From the NCBI GenBank assembly GCA_041396705.1, contig JAWKYB010000021.1, positions 1 to 64,000 of the forward strand: a stretch of DNA of 64,000 nucleotides. The letters run 5' to 3'. Numbering within the stretch: the stretch's first letter is position 1; the number at the start of each line of letters is the position of its first letter. The DNA comes from Alphaproteobacteria bacterium. GTDB lineage: Bacteria; Pseudomonadota; Alphaproteobacteria; CALKHQ01. The notes beneath the pieces are model-generated. The model saw nothing but the letters and a program-made list of their open reading frames with translations, did no database searches and was not told the origin of the DNA. Positions 6,700 to 15,305 of this stretch are shown one piece after another. Position numbers and translations under genes: made by a program.

Positions 6700-8203
6700 T
6701 TGGATGCCCGATCTGGCCGGCGCGCGCGGACCGCGCTACCTGGCCATCGCCGATGCCATCGAGCGGGACATCGACGCCGGCGCGCTGAAGGCCGGCGACC
6801 GGCTGCCGCCGCAGCGCGACCTGGCCTGGGCGCTGGGCGTCACCGTCGGCACCGTCGGCCGGGCCTATGCCGAGGCGCACCGGCGCGGGCTGGTCGGCGG
6901 CCAGGTCGGCCGCGGCACCTATGTCAACGACGCCCGCGCCCGCGGCACCGATGCGATGCCGGCGGCGGAGGCCGGTCCGCGCGCGCCGCTGCGCCTGCCG
7001 CCGGCGCAGGACGAGCCCGGCGTCAACTGGTTCGCGGTGCACGGCGACGCCCTGGCCGCGCTCGACATGTCGCCGAACTATCCGAATGCCGACGGGATGG
7101 CGGAGATGGTCGCAGCCGGCCTCGCCCGGCTCGGCGACGGCGCGCGGCTGGGCGCGCTGGTCAACTATGCCCACCCGGGCGGCCGGCCGGAGCACCGTGC
7201 CGCCGGCGCGCGCTGGCTGCGCCGCCGCGGCGTCGAGGTGAACCCGGACGGGCTGGTGATCTCGCCCGGCGCCCAGGGCGGCATGACCGCCGTGTTCTCC
7301 GCCATCACCCGGCCGGGCGATACCATCCTGTGCGAGGCGCTGTCATGGCCCGGACTGATTTCCTTCGCCTGGGTGCGCGGCCTGCGCGCCCGCGGCGTGG
7401 CGATGGACCGCGACGGCATGGTGCCGGAGGCATTCGAGGAGGCCTGCGCGCGACACCGCCCGGCCGCGGCCTATCTGATGCCGACCATGCACAACCCGAC
7501 CACCGCGGTACTGACCGAGGCGCGGCGGGCGCGGATCGCCGAGATCGCGCGGCGCTACGAGGTCTGGCTGGTCGAGGACGACGTCTATGGCTTCCTGGCG
7601 CCCGACGCGCCGCCGCCGATGCGCATCTTCGCGCCGGAACGCGCGGTCTATGTCTCCAGCCTGTCGAAGGCGGTGGCGCCGGGCCTGCGCATCGGCTTCG
7701 TCGCCGGGCCGGAGCGGCTGATGCCGGCGATCAGCGCGGCGCTGCGCACCACCATGCTGATGGGCGCGCCGCTGCAGAGCGAGCTGGCCATGCATCTGAT
7801 CGACAGCGGCCTGGCCGAGGAAGCGGCGGAACGCCAGCGCGCCAGCGCCGGCCGCCGCCAGCGGCTGGCCGCGGCCATGCTCGGCGACCTCTACGACCCG
7901 CGCGGCGGCGGCAACGGCCGCGCCTTCCACCTGTGGATGCCGCTGCCCGCCTCCTGGCGGCTGCACGACTTCGTCGGCGCGCTCAACGCCCGCGGGGTCA
8001 GCGTGACGCCCGGCGACGCCTTCCTGGTCAACCCCGGCGGCCAGGCCGACGGCGCCGCCCACCCCTCGGCCGCGCCGGTGCCGCTGCACGCGGTGCGCGT
8101 CTGCCTCAACGGGCTGGCCAATGACGACGACCTGCGCCACGGCCTCGCCATCCTCGCCGCCCTGCTCCGCCACCCGGCGCGCGAGGCGCTGGCGGTGATC
8201 TGA
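6692..8203 (+). CDS. MocR/PdxR-type transcriptional regulator (GntR HTH fused to class I aminotransferase-like domain)
   Basis: A 503-residue cytoplasmic regulator. Residues about 10-78 are a GntR winged helix (YLAIADAIERDI, LPPQRDLAWALGVTVGTVGRAYAEA, GGQVGRGTYV). The rest is a fold-type I aminotransferase domain with the MPTMHNPTTA loop, the VEDDVYGFL Asp region and the PLP lysine in YVSSLSKAVAPGLRIGF. Members sense PLP or PLP-amino acid adducts and control genes for vitamin B6, GABA, taurine or related metabolism. No metabolic target is adjacent. The only divergent neighbours are the DUF1127 and alkyltransferase genes. ATG 6692 lies within an ATTGT/ACAAT inverted repeat, so autoregulation is likely. 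The first 10 residues and the promoter position suggest leaderless translation. Confidence 0.93.
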   Translation: MTIWMPDLAGARGPRYLAIADAIERDIDAGALKAGDRLPPQRDLAWALGVTVGTVGRAYAEAHRRGLVGGQVGRGTYVNDARARGTDAMPAAEAGPRAPLRLPPAQDEPGVNWFAVHGDALAALDMSPNYPNADGMAEMVAAGLARLGDGARLGALVNYAHPGGRPEHRAAGARWLRRRGVEVNPDGLVISPGAQGGMTAVFSAITRPGDTILCEALSWPGLISFAWVRGLRARGVAMDRDGMVPEAFEEACARHRPAAAYLMPTMHNPTTAVLTEARRARIAEIARRYEVWLVEDDVYGFLAPDAPPPMRIFAPERAVYVSSLSKAVAPGLRIGFVAGPERLMPAISAALRTTMLMGAPLQSELAMHLIDSGLAEEAAERQRASAGRRQRLAAAMLGDLYDPRGGGNGRAFHLWMPLPASWRLHDFVGALNARGVSVTPGDAFLVNPGGQADGAAHPSAAPVPLHAVRVCLNGLANDDDLRHGLAILAALLRHPAREALAVI

Positions 8204-8225
8204 GCCGGCGGTCGGGACGCCGCCG

Positions 8226-8552
8226 CTACGCCATCTTCTTGCCGTGCAGGCTCGACTTCGGCTTGGCCGGGGTGCGCTTCGGGGCCGGCTTGGCGTCGTC
8301 CTCCAGCCTGGCCAGCCGGGCCTCCAGCGCGTCGACCCGGGCCTGCAGTTTTTCCTGCTCGGCGCGGGCGTTGGCGGCAAGCTCGAGCGCGGCGGCCACT
8401 TCCTCGCGCAGGCTGGCGTCCGGGCTGCCCATGGCGCGGCGGATGCGGTCGCGCACCTCGTCGCGGACCTCGGTGCGCATCTCGTTGAGCGCGCCGACGG
8501 CGCCGCTGGCCAGCCGTGACAGGTCGTCGATCAGGCGCGGATCGCCCCGCAT
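8226..8552 (-). CDS. UbiK/BMFP-family accessory factor for ubiquinone biosynthesis
   Basis: A 108-residue protein with a helical N-terminus (RLIDDLSRLASGAVGALNEM), a central charged helix and a C-terminal heptad coiled coil (EEVAAALELAANARAEQE, continuing into LQARVDALEARLARLEDD), followed by a Lys/Pro/Ala-rich tail. This is the layout of the BMFP/YqiC family, of which enterobacterial UbiK assists the ubiquinone-synthesis complex. ATG 8552 follows GGAGAG. In many alphaproteobacteria this gene lies next to lgt; here hldD lies between them, on the opposite strand. Confidence 0.8.
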   Translation of the reverse strand: MRGDPRLIDDLSRLASGAVGALNEMRTEVRDEVRDRIRRAMGSPDASLREEVAAALELAANARAEQEKLQARVDALEARLARLEDDAKPAPKRTPAKPKSSLHGKKMA

Positions 8553-8584
8553 CGCCACTCTCCTCGCATTGCTTCCCAGCGCGA

Positions 8585-8638
8585 CCCGTCGGCGCCGAGC
8601 CTGACGCACCGCCCGTCGGCGCCGAGCCTGACGCGCCG
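8585..8638. repeat. Two tandem copies of a 27-bp unit
   Basis: A 27-bp unit beginning CCCGTCGGCGCCGAGCCTGA is repeated head to tail at 8585-8611 and 8612-8638 with essentially one base changed (GCACC versus GCGCC). It lies in the 221-bp gap between the divergent ubiK-like and hldD genes. Each copy contains the palindrome GGCGCC. Confidence 0.8.
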
Positions 8639-8773
8639 CCTTGCCGGCGCATGCCGCACAAGCTATCACCGCCGGGCGCGACGCCAAGCCCTTTCGCGCG
8701 GGCGGCAGAGGGACAGCGGCCATGCACCGCAGATGCCGACGGCCGCGGGCCCGCCGATGACGCGGGCCGCGCC

Positions 8774-9760
8774 ATGATCCTGGTGACCGGCGGCGCCGGC
8801 TTCATCGGCTCCAACCTGCTGGCCGGGCTGGAGGCGCGCGGCCGCACCGCCGTTGCCGTCTGCGACCGCCTCGGCCAGGGCGACAAGTGGCGCAACATCG
8901 CCAGGCGCGAGATCGCGCGGTTCGTGCCGCCGGACGAGTTGCCGGCCTTCCTCGACCGCCACGGCGCCGGGCTGGAGCTGGTGTTCCACCTCGGCGCGAT
9001 CTCGGCGACAACCGAGACCGATGCCGACCTGATCGTGCGGACCAACCTGATGCTGTCGCGCATGCTGTGGGACTGGTGCGCCGCGAACGGCGTGCGGCTG
9101 GTCTATGCCTCGTCGGCCGCCACCTACGGCGACGGCGCCCAGGGCTTCGACGACGACGGCACCCCGGAGGGGCTGGCCCGGCTGCGGCCGCTGAACGCCT
9201 ATGGCTGGAGCAAGCACGCCTTCGACCGCATGGTCGCGCGCATCGTGGCCGAGGACCGGCCGGCGCCGCCGCAGTGGGCCGGGCTGAAGTTCTTCAACGT
9301 CTACGGCCCGAACGAATACCACAAGGACGGCATGCTCAGCGTGGTCGAGCGGGTGCACGGCCAGGTCGCCGCCGGCGGGCGCTGCAACCTGTTCCGCTCG
9401 CACCGCGCCGACGTCGCCGACGGCGACCAGCGCCGCGACTTCATCTGGGTCGACGACTGCGTCGACGCGATGCTGTGGCTGCTCGACAACCCCGGCGTCA
9501 GCGGCCTGTTCAACCTCGGCACCGGCACGGCGCGCAGCTTCGCCGAGCTTGCCGGCGCGGTGTTCGCCGCGCTGGGGCGGACGCCGGCGATCGACTATGT
9601 CGACATGCCGGCCGCGATCCGCGACCGGTACCAGTATTTCACCCGGGCGGAAGTGGACAGGCTGCGCAAGGCCGGCTATCAACGCCCGTTCACCACACTC
9701 GAGGACGGCGTCCGGGCCTATGTGCAAGGCTATCTCGAGGCCCCGGACCGCTATCGCTGA
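8774..9760 (+). CDS. hldD: ADP-L-glycero-D-manno-heptose-6-epimerase
   Basis: A 328-residue extended SDR enzyme that epimerises ADP-D-glycero-manno-heptose to the L form for lipopolysaccharide inner-core synthesis. It starts with the NAD(P)-binding T-G-G-A-G-F-I-G-S-N motif, has the catalytic Y143xxxK147 in NAYGWSKHAFD, and the HldD-specific segments HLGAISATTETD, FFNVYGPNEYHK and RRDFIWVDDC. Length is normal. ATG 8774 immediately begins the Rossmann strand, as in E. coli. It heads a same-strand run with lgt, midA and pgeF, but 33 bp separate it from lgt, so cotranscription is likely though not shown. Its position in the usual ubiK-lgt neighbourhood looks like an insertion. Confidence 0.95.
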   Translation: MILVTGGAGFIGSNLLAGLEARGRTAVAVCDRLGQGDKWRNIARREIARFVPPDELPAFLDRHGAGLELVFHLGAISATTETDADLIVRTNLMLSRMLWDWCAANGVRLVYASSAATYGDGAQGFDDDGTPEGLARLRPLNAYGWSKHAFDRMVARIVAEDRPAPPQWAGLKFFNVYGPNEYHKDGMLSVVERVHGQVAAGGRCNLFRSHRADVADGDQRRDFIWVDDCVDAMLWLLDNPGVSGLFNLGTGTARSFAELAGAVFAALGRTPAIDYVDMPAAIRDRYQYFTRAEVDRLRKAGYQRPFTTLEDGVRAYVQGYLEAPDRYR

Positions 9761-9793
9761 CGCGACGGCACGGCTGAGCGGGGGGCCGCATCC

Positions 9794-10606
9794 ATGAACA
9801 CCTGCGGCGTCATCGACCCGGTCGCGCTCGACCTCGGTTTCTTCCAGATCACCTGGTACGCGCTGGCCTATGTGGTGGCGCTGATCGTCGGCTGGCGCTT
9901 CGTCACCTACCTCGCCCACCGGCCGCCGACCTTCATGACCACGCGCATGGTCGACGACTTCTTCGTCTGGGCCGCGCTGGGCGTCATCCTCGGCGGCCGC
10001 CTCGGCTACGTGCTGTTCTACAAGCCGGGCTACTACCTGGAGAATCCCCAGGAAATCCCGATGCTGTGGACCGGCGGCATGTCCTACCACGGCGGCATGC
10101 TGGGCGTGATCCTGGCGATCTGGCTGTTCGCGATGAAGCGGCGGATCTCGTTCCTGCGGCTGGGCGACGTCGTCACCTGCGCGGTGCCGATCGGGCTGTT
10201 CCTCGGCCGCATCGCCAATTTCATCAACGGCGAGCTGTGGGGCCGGCCCACCGACGTGTCCTGGGGCATGGTGTTCAAGTGCGACCCGGAGCAGCTGGTC
10301 CGCCACCCGAGCCAGCTCTACCAGTCGTTCCTGGAGGGCGTGGTGCTGTTCTCCGTGCTGTGGATCGTGCGCACCCGCACCGATGCGTTCCGCCGGCCGG
10401 GCACGCTGGCCGGCACCTTCCTCGCCGGCTATGCCGTCGCGCGGATGATCGGCGAGCTGTTCCGCGAGCCGGACGCACACCTCGGCTTCATCATCGGCCA
10501 GGCGATCACCATGGGCCAGCTGCTGTCGCTGCCGATGCTGCTGGTCGGCATCGGGCTGATCGTCAACGGGCGCATGCGCCCGAAGCTGCCGCTGGGGCCG
10601 GACTAG
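9794..10606 (+). CDS. lgt: Phosphatidylglycerol-prolipoprotein diacylglyceryl transferase
   Basis: A 270-residue inner-membrane enzyme with about seven transmembrane helices. It transfers diacylglycerol from phosphatidylglycerol to the lipobox cysteine of prolipoproteins. The hallmarks are all present: early FFQITWYALAYVVAL, GGRLGYVLFY, M-S-Y-H-G-G-M-L-G (catalytic His region), the Lgt signature GRIANFINGELWGR near residue 140, and RHPSQLYQSFLEG. ATG 9794. The next gene, a MidA-type methyltransferase, begins 12 bp after the stop, so the two are almost certainly one transcript. The window also encodes potential substrates, such as the Tat lipoprotein at 4.6 kb. Confidence 0.97.
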   Translation: MNTCGVIDPVALDLGFFQITWYALAYVVALIVGWRFVTYLAHRPPTFMTTRMVDDFFVWAALGVILGGRLGYVLFYKPGYYLENPQEIPMLWTGGMSYHGGMLGVILAIWLFAMKRRISFLRLGDVVTCAVPIGLFLGRIANFINGELWGRPTDVSWGMVFKCDPEQLVRHPSQLYQSFLEGVVLFSVLWIVRTRTDAFRRPGTLAGTFLAGYAVARMIGELFREPDAHLGFIIGQAITMGQLLSLPMLLVGIGLIVNGRMRPKLPLGPD

Positions 10607-10618
10607 GAGGGCGGGGCC

Positions 10619-11707
10619 ATGGCGGCGGGCGCACCGCTGGTCGAGCGCATGATCCGACTGATCCGCGAGGACGGCCCGCTCCGGCTCGACGCCTTCATCC
10701 GCATGGCGATGACCGACCCGGATCACGGCTACTACGTCGTCGGCACGCCGATCGGGGCGGAGGGCGACTTCATCACCGCGCCGGAGGTCAGCCAGGTGTT
10801 CGGCGAGCTGGTCGGGCTGTGGTGCGTCGACCGCTGGCAGGCGATCGGCAGTCCGGCTCCGTTCAACCTGGTCGAGCTGGGGCCGGGCCGCGGCGTGCTG
10901 ATGGCCGATGCGCTGCGCGCCGGCGCGGCCGCCGATCCGGCCTTCGCCGAGGCCGCGCGGCTGCACCTGGTCGAATGCAACGACCGGCTGCGCGCGGAAC
11001 AGGCCAAGCGCCTGGACGCGTACCGGCCGACCTGGCACGACCGCTTCGCCGGCGTGCCGCGCGACCCGCTGCTGCTGGTCGCCAACGAATTCTTCGACGC
11101 CCTGCCGGTGCGCCAGCTGCGCCGCTTCGGCGAGGGCTGGCAGGAAATGTTCGTGGTGGTCGATGCCGGCCGGCGCCTGTTCGGCCGCTGGCGCGACATC
11201 GGCCACGACGCGCGGGCCGAGCTGCACCCGATGTTCCACCGCATGCCGGCGACGATCGTGATCGAATACGCCCCGGAGCGCGAGGCGCAGATGGCGGAGA
11301 TCGCACGGCGGGTCGCGCGCCAGGGCGGCGCCGCGCTGGTCATCGACTATGCCCACCGCGGCGGCGGCGTCGGCAGCACGCTGCAGTCGGTGCGCGGCCA
11401 CGATCGCGTCGACGTGTTCCACGCGCCGGGGCAGGCCGACATCACCACCCATGTGGATTTCGGCGCGCTGGCGCGTGCGGCGGCGGGCGCGGACTGCCGC
11501 ATCGACGGGCCGGTCGACCAGGGCCGCTTCCTGCTCAACCTCGGCCTGGCCGAGCGGCTGCAGGCGCTGATCCAGGCCAATCCCGCGCGTGCCGACGAGC
11601 TCAACGCCGCGGCGCACCGGCTGATCGACGACGACGCCATGGGCGGCCTGTTCCGCGTGCTGGCGGTGGCCCAGCCGGATCTCGGGCCGACACCGGGTTT
11701 CCAGTAG
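10619..11707 (+). CDS. MidA/NDUFAF7-family SAM-dependent protein arginine methyltransferase
   Basis: A 362-residue protein of the COG1565 family. The N-terminal helix region has DPDHGYYV and GDFITAPEVSQVFGELVGLW. The SAM-binding motif is LVELGPGRGVLMADAL around residue 85-100, followed by LVANEFFDALPVRQ and the C-terminal GAALVIDYAHRGGG and DITTHVDFGAL segments. The mitochondrial relative NDUFAF7 methylates an arginine of the NDUFS2 subunit during respiratory complex I assembly, so a similar role with NuoD is likely here, though it is inference. It has an AGGAGGGCGGGG ribosome site and is placed in the common alphaproteobacterial order lgt-midA-pgeF. Confidence 0.9.
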   Translation: MAAGAPLVERMIRLIREDGPLRLDAFIRMAMTDPDHGYYVVGTPIGAEGDFITAPEVSQVFGELVGLWCVDRWQAIGSPAPFNLVELGPGRGVLMADALRAGAAADPAFAEAARLHLVECNDRLRAEQAKRLDAYRPTWHDRFAGVPRDPLLLVANEFFDALPVRQLRRFGEGWQEMFVVVDAGRRLFGRWRDIGHDARAELHPMFHRMPATIVIEYAPEREAQMAEIARRVARQGGAALVIDYAHRGGGVGSTLQSVRGHDRVDVFHAPGQADITTHVDFGALARAAAGADCRIDGPVDQGRFLLNLGLAERLQALIQANPARADELNAAAHRLIDDDAMGGLFRVLAVAQPDLGPTPGFQ

Positions 11708-11720
11708 GCTCTACGACGCC

Positions 11721-12509
11721 ATGGCCGCCACTCCGCTGCACGCCCCCGCCCTGCTCGCCACCGCACATCATGTGCGGCACGGCTTCTTCACCCGCGAGGG
11801 CGGCGTCAGCGCCGGCATCTATGCCGGGCTCAACTGCGGCTACGGCTCCGCCGACGACCGCGCCGCGGTGCGCGAGAACCGGGCCCGCGCCGCCGCCGCG
11901 CTCGGCCAGGGCGAGCCCGACATCGTCACCGTCCACCAGGTCCACAGCGGCACCGCGGTTGCGGTGGCGACGCCGTGGTCCTGGGACCGGGCACCGCGCG
12001 CCGACGGGCTGGCGACGCGCACGCCGGGCATCGTGCTGGGCATCATGACCGCCGACTGCGCGCCGATCCTGTTCGCCGACCTGGAGGCCGGCGTGATCGG
12101 CGCGGCCCACGCCGGCTGGCGCGGCGCCAGGGCCGGCATCGCCGAGGCCACGGTCGCGCAGATGGAGGCGCTCGGCGCCGCGCGCGGCAGCATCGCCGCG
12201 GCGATCGGGCCGGCCATCGCGCAGTCGTCCTACGAGGTCGACCAGGCCTTCCGCGACGGCTTCCTGGCCGAGGACGCGGCCAACGCGGCCTTCTTCGCCG
12301 CCGGCGTCCGGCCCGGCCGCTACCAGTTCGACCTGGTCGGCTATGTCGAATCCCGGCTCGCGCCGCTGGACCTGGCTGCGGTCGACCGGCTGGACCGCGA
12401 CACCTATGCCGAGCCGGCGCTGTTCTTCAGCTACCGGCGCACCACCCATGCCGGCGAGCCCGACTATGGCCGCCAGCTCTCCGCCATCGTGCTGGCGGAG
12501 GAACCGTGA
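11721..12509 (+). CDS. pgeF: PgeF/YfiH (DUF152) family protein
   Basis: A 262-residue cytoplasmic protein of the laccase-like DUF152 family. Visible motifs are VRHGFFTREGGVSAG at the N-terminus, VHQVHSG around residue 75, MTADCAPILF near 112 and GAAHAGWRGARAG near 130, supplying the His/Cys/His zinc site. Some members act as purine nucleoside phosphorylase/adenosine deaminase, and PgeF is linked to peptidoglycan editing, where it removes wrongly incorporated Ser. Which applies here is not visible. ATG 11721 is 13 bp after midA, in the same operon, and the M24 gene follows 13 bp later. Confidence 0.92.
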   Translation: MAATPLHAPALLATAHHVRHGFFTREGGVSAGIYAGLNCGYGSADDRAAVRENRARAAAALGQGEPDIVTVHQVHSGTAVAVATPWSWDRAPRADGLATRTPGIVLGIMTADCAPILFADLEAGVIGAAHAGWRGARAGIAEATVAQMEALGAARGSIAAAIGPAIAQSSYEVDQAFRDGFLAEDAANAAFFAAGVRPGRYQFDLVGYVESRLAPLDLAAVDRLDRDTYAEPALFFSYRRTTHAGEPDYGRQLSAIVLAEEP

Positions 12510-12522
12510 GGCAGCGACTGCG

Positions 12523-13707
12523 ATGACCGACCTGCCGTTCGCGCCCGCCGAATATGCCGCGCGCCAGCAGGCGGCGCGCGCCGCCCTGCAGTCGCGCGGG
12601 CTCGATGGCCTGCTCGCCTTCAAGCAGGAGACCATGGCCTGGCTGACCGGCTATGAGAGCTTCGGCTTCTGCTTCTTCCAGTGCCTCTATCTCGGCGTCG
12701 ACGGCACGCTGACCCTGCTGACCCGCGCGCCCGACCGCCGCCAGGCGCAGATGACCTCGGTGCTGTCCGACATCCGGGTCTGGGCCGACGGCGTCGATGC
12801 CGACCCGGTGCTCGACCTGGAGGACATCCTGCTCGAGCACGGCGCCCGCGGCGGCCGGCTCGGCGTCGAGTACGACAGCTATGGCCTGCCCGCCGCGGCC
12901 GGCCGCCGGCTCGACGCCGCCATCGGCAACATCGCGCGGCTGGAGGACGCCTCCGACCTGGTCACCCGCCTGCGCGCGGTGAAGAGCCCGGCCGAGCTGG
13001 CCCACGTCCGCCGCGCCGCCGCACTGGCCGACGACGCCTGGCGCGCCGCGCTGGCCACCGCCGCGCCCGGCGCGCACGAGAACGCGGTGCTTGCCGCGAT
13101 GCAGGGCGCGGTGTTCCAAGGCGGCGGCGACTATCCCGGCAACGAGTTCATCATCGGCTCCGGCCCGCGCGCCCGGCTGTGCCGCTATGCCTCCGGCCGC
13201 CAGCGGCTGCAGGCGGGCGACCAGCTGACCCTGGAATGGGCCGGCGCCTACCGCCACTACCACGCCGCGCTGATGCGCAGCTTCACCGTCGGGGCCGAGG
13301 ACGCCGGCGACGGCCGCCTCGGACCCGACCGCGACCCCGACCGCCAGGCGCTCTATGCCGTCGCCCGCGACACGCTGTTCGCCTGCGAGGACGCGCTGCG
13401 CCCCGGCCGCACCGCCGGCGACATCTATGCCGCCCACGCCCGCCATCTGGACGAGGCCGGCCTGTCGCGCTGGCGGATGAACGCCTGCGGCTACGGCCTG
13501 GGCGCCACCTTCACGCCGACCTGGATGGACTGGCCGATGTTCTATCGCGACAACCCCGCCGCGATCGCGCCCGGCATGGTGTTCTTCATCCACATCATCA
13601 TCTTCGACGACGACCGCGGGCTGGCCATGACCCTGGGCCGCACCAGCGTCGTCACCCGGACCGGCGCCGAGCCGCTGTCGGACGCGGTGCTGGCCGCCGA
13701 CCGCTAG
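12523..13707 (+). CDS. M24-family protein resembling the metal-independent ectoine hydrolase/creatinase branch
   Basis: A 394-residue two-domain pita-bread protein: an N-terminal creatinase-like domain (residues about 10-140) and a C-terminal M24 domain. The usual metal ligands appear replaced. The D-x-G...D segment of metal-dependent aminopeptidases reads EWAGAYRHYHAALMRSF, and the GHGIG-H region reads CGYGLGATFTPTW. This pattern recalls the EutD/DoeA ectoine hydrolases and creatinase, which act without metal. It is therefore more likely an amidohydrolase of a small substrate than a Xaa-Pro peptidase. The substrate is unknown, and no ectoine genes are nearby. ATG 12523, last gene of the lgt-midA-pgeF run. 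Confidence 0.82.
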   Translation: MTDLPFAPAEYAARQQAARAALQSRGLDGLLAFKQETMAWLTGYESFGFCFFQCLYLGVDGTLTLLTRAPDRRQAQMTSVLSDIRVWADGVDADPVLDLEDILLEHGARGGRLGVEYDSYGLPAAAGRRLDAAIGNIARLEDASDLVTRLRAVKSPAELAHVRRAAALADDAWRAALATAAPGAHENAVLAAMQGAVFQGGGDYPGNEFIIGSGPRARLCRYASGRQRLQAGDQLTLEWAGAYRHYHAALMRSFTVGAEDAGDGRLGPDRDPDRQALYAVARDTLFACEDALRPGRTAGDIYAAHARHLDEAGLSRWRMNACGYGLGATFTPTWMDWPMFYRDNPAAIAPGMVFFIHIIIFDDDRGLAMTLGRTSVVTRTGAEPLSDAVLAADR

Positions 13708-13833
13708 ACAAGGACGGTCGCGGGCCGCGACGCGGCACAGCGCGTCGCATTGTGCCCCGCCGCAGAAGGTCTACGCTGTCTTGCCGGCATGGCGTCGGGC
13801 TGCGACCGACGCCTCCGGGGAGGTGTCGCTGCC

Positions 13834-15189
13834 ATGATTGTCGCGCAGGCACGGAGCGTTGCGCTCGCCGGTCGGGCCGCCGCGATGGTGCTGGCAGGCA
13901 CGCTGTGGCAGTCCGCCGCCGCCCAGTCGGTCGCGGTGGACGCCTGTGCCGCACCGCCGGCGCCGATCGTCCTCGACCTGCAGCTGCGCCAGACCCCGCA
14001 ACGCGTCGAGCCGCGCCCGCGCGAGGCCTATGTCGATCCGGCTTTCGGCACCTGCATCGTCAGGGTCACCGACCGCGATGCGGATCTCGCCGACGGCGAC
14101 GATCCGGCCGGCATCAAGAACGAATATTCGCGCGTGCAGGCGTTCAATGCGGATGGCGGCCGCTTCCTGCTGCGCAGCGTCGGCGGCGGCTGGTACCTCT
14201 ACGACGCGCGCACGCTACGCCCGCTGGCCGGTCTGCCGCTCGGGATCGACCCGCGCTGGGACGCCGCCGATCCCGCCCGCATCCTGTTCAGCGACGGGAC
14301 CCGTCTGATGGCCCACCTGACCGACAGCGGCGCGACGCGGATCGTGCGCGACTTCGCCACCGACCTGCCGGGCCGCGACCTGGCCGCGGTGTGGACGCGC
14401 TACGAGGGCAGCCCCTCCGCCGACGGCCGCTACTGGGCGATGATGGCGGAGGATGGCGATTGGCTGGCGGCGGCGCTGCTGGTCTACGACGCGCTGAAGG
14501 ACCGGATCGTCGGCCTGCACCCGCTGGACGGGTGGCCGGCCGAGGCGCGGGAGATCGATTCCGTCACCGTCAGCCCGCTCGGCACCTATGTCCTGGCCTA
14601 TCTCGACCGCTACTGCGAGCGCGGCACGCTCGGCAGCGACGCCGATCCCTGCGGCCTGATGGTCTACGACCGCAGCCTCGCCCAGGGCCGCGGCCTGCTA
14701 CGCATCGTCGGCCATTCCGACCTGGCGCTCGATGCCGCCGGGCGCGAGGTGCTGGTGTTCCAGGACATCGACAACGACACCATCGCGATGCTGGACTTGG
14801 CATCGGGTGCGGTCACGCCATTGCTGCCGATCGATTTCTCGCACAGCCCGCTCGGCTTCCATTTCTCCGGCCAGGCCTTCGGCCGCCCCGGCTGGGCCGT
14901 GGTCTCCACCTACAGCGGCGGCCAGCCGGCCGCCGGCACCTGGATGGACGACCAGGTCTTCCTGCTCGAACTGAAGCCCGGCGGCCGCGTCGTGCGGCTC
15001 GCCCACACCCACGCGGTCGTCGACCAGGCGCAGGAACACGACTATTGGGCCGAGCCCCAGGCAACGGCCAACCGCGACCTGACCCGGATCCTGTTCACCA
15101 GCAACTGGGGCCGGTCCGGCACCCAGGCTGTCGACACCTACATGATCGTGCTGCCGGACGACTGGAGCGACGCTCTGCCGGCACGGTGA
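13834..15189 (+). CDS. Exported beta-propeller-like protein of unknown function
   Basis: A 451-residue protein with a signal peptide (hydrophobic residues 10-25, cleavage near AAAQS). The mature part has repeated short motifs typical of propeller blades: FNADGGRFLLRS, WYLYDARTLRP, ARILFSDG, SADGRYWAMMAE, SPLGTYVLAYL and DAAGREVLVFQD, ending NRDLTRILFTSNWG. This looks like a TolB/WD40-type fold, with no catalytic motif I can name. ATG 13834 follows GGGGAGG at 13817-13823; an open frame extends further upstream, but the signal peptide and ribosome site fix this start. It stands alone between the M24 gene and an aldehyde dehydrogenase. Confidence 0.75.
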   Translation: MIVAQARSVALAGRAAAMVLAGTLWQSAAAQSVAVDACAAPPAPIVLDLQLRQTPQRVEPRPREAYVDPAFGTCIVRVTDRDADLADGDDPAGIKNEYSRVQAFNADGGRFLLRSVGGGWYLYDARTLRPLAGLPLGIDPRWDAADPARILFSDGTRLMAHLTDSGATRIVRDFATDLPGRDLAAVWTRYEGSPSADGRYWAMMAEDGDWLAAALLVYDALKDRIVGLHPLDGWPAEAREIDSVTVSPLGTYVLAYLDRYCERGTLGSDADPCGLMVYDRSLAQGRGLLRIVGHSDLALDAAGREVLVFQDIDNDTIAMLDLASGAVTPLLPIDFSHSPLGFHFSGQAFGRPGWAVVSTYSGGQPAAGTWMDDQVFLLELKPGGRVVRLAHTHAVVDQAQEHDYWAEPQATANRDLTRILFTSNWGRSGTQAVDTYMIVLPDDWSDALPAR

Positions 15190-15305
15190 CGGGTCATCGT
15201 CATCCGGCCGGCACGGCGGCAGCCAGTCCCGCCCGCTTCCCCATTTGCCGCCGATCGTGTAGGCAACGCGGCTGAGCCCGGAGACAGCGAGGGAACCCGC
15301 ATCCG

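Noticed and set aside
8666..11617. A 983-codon minus-strand frame opposite hldD, lgt and midA
   Set aside because: Antisense shadow of three recognised genes; no ribosome site or domain.
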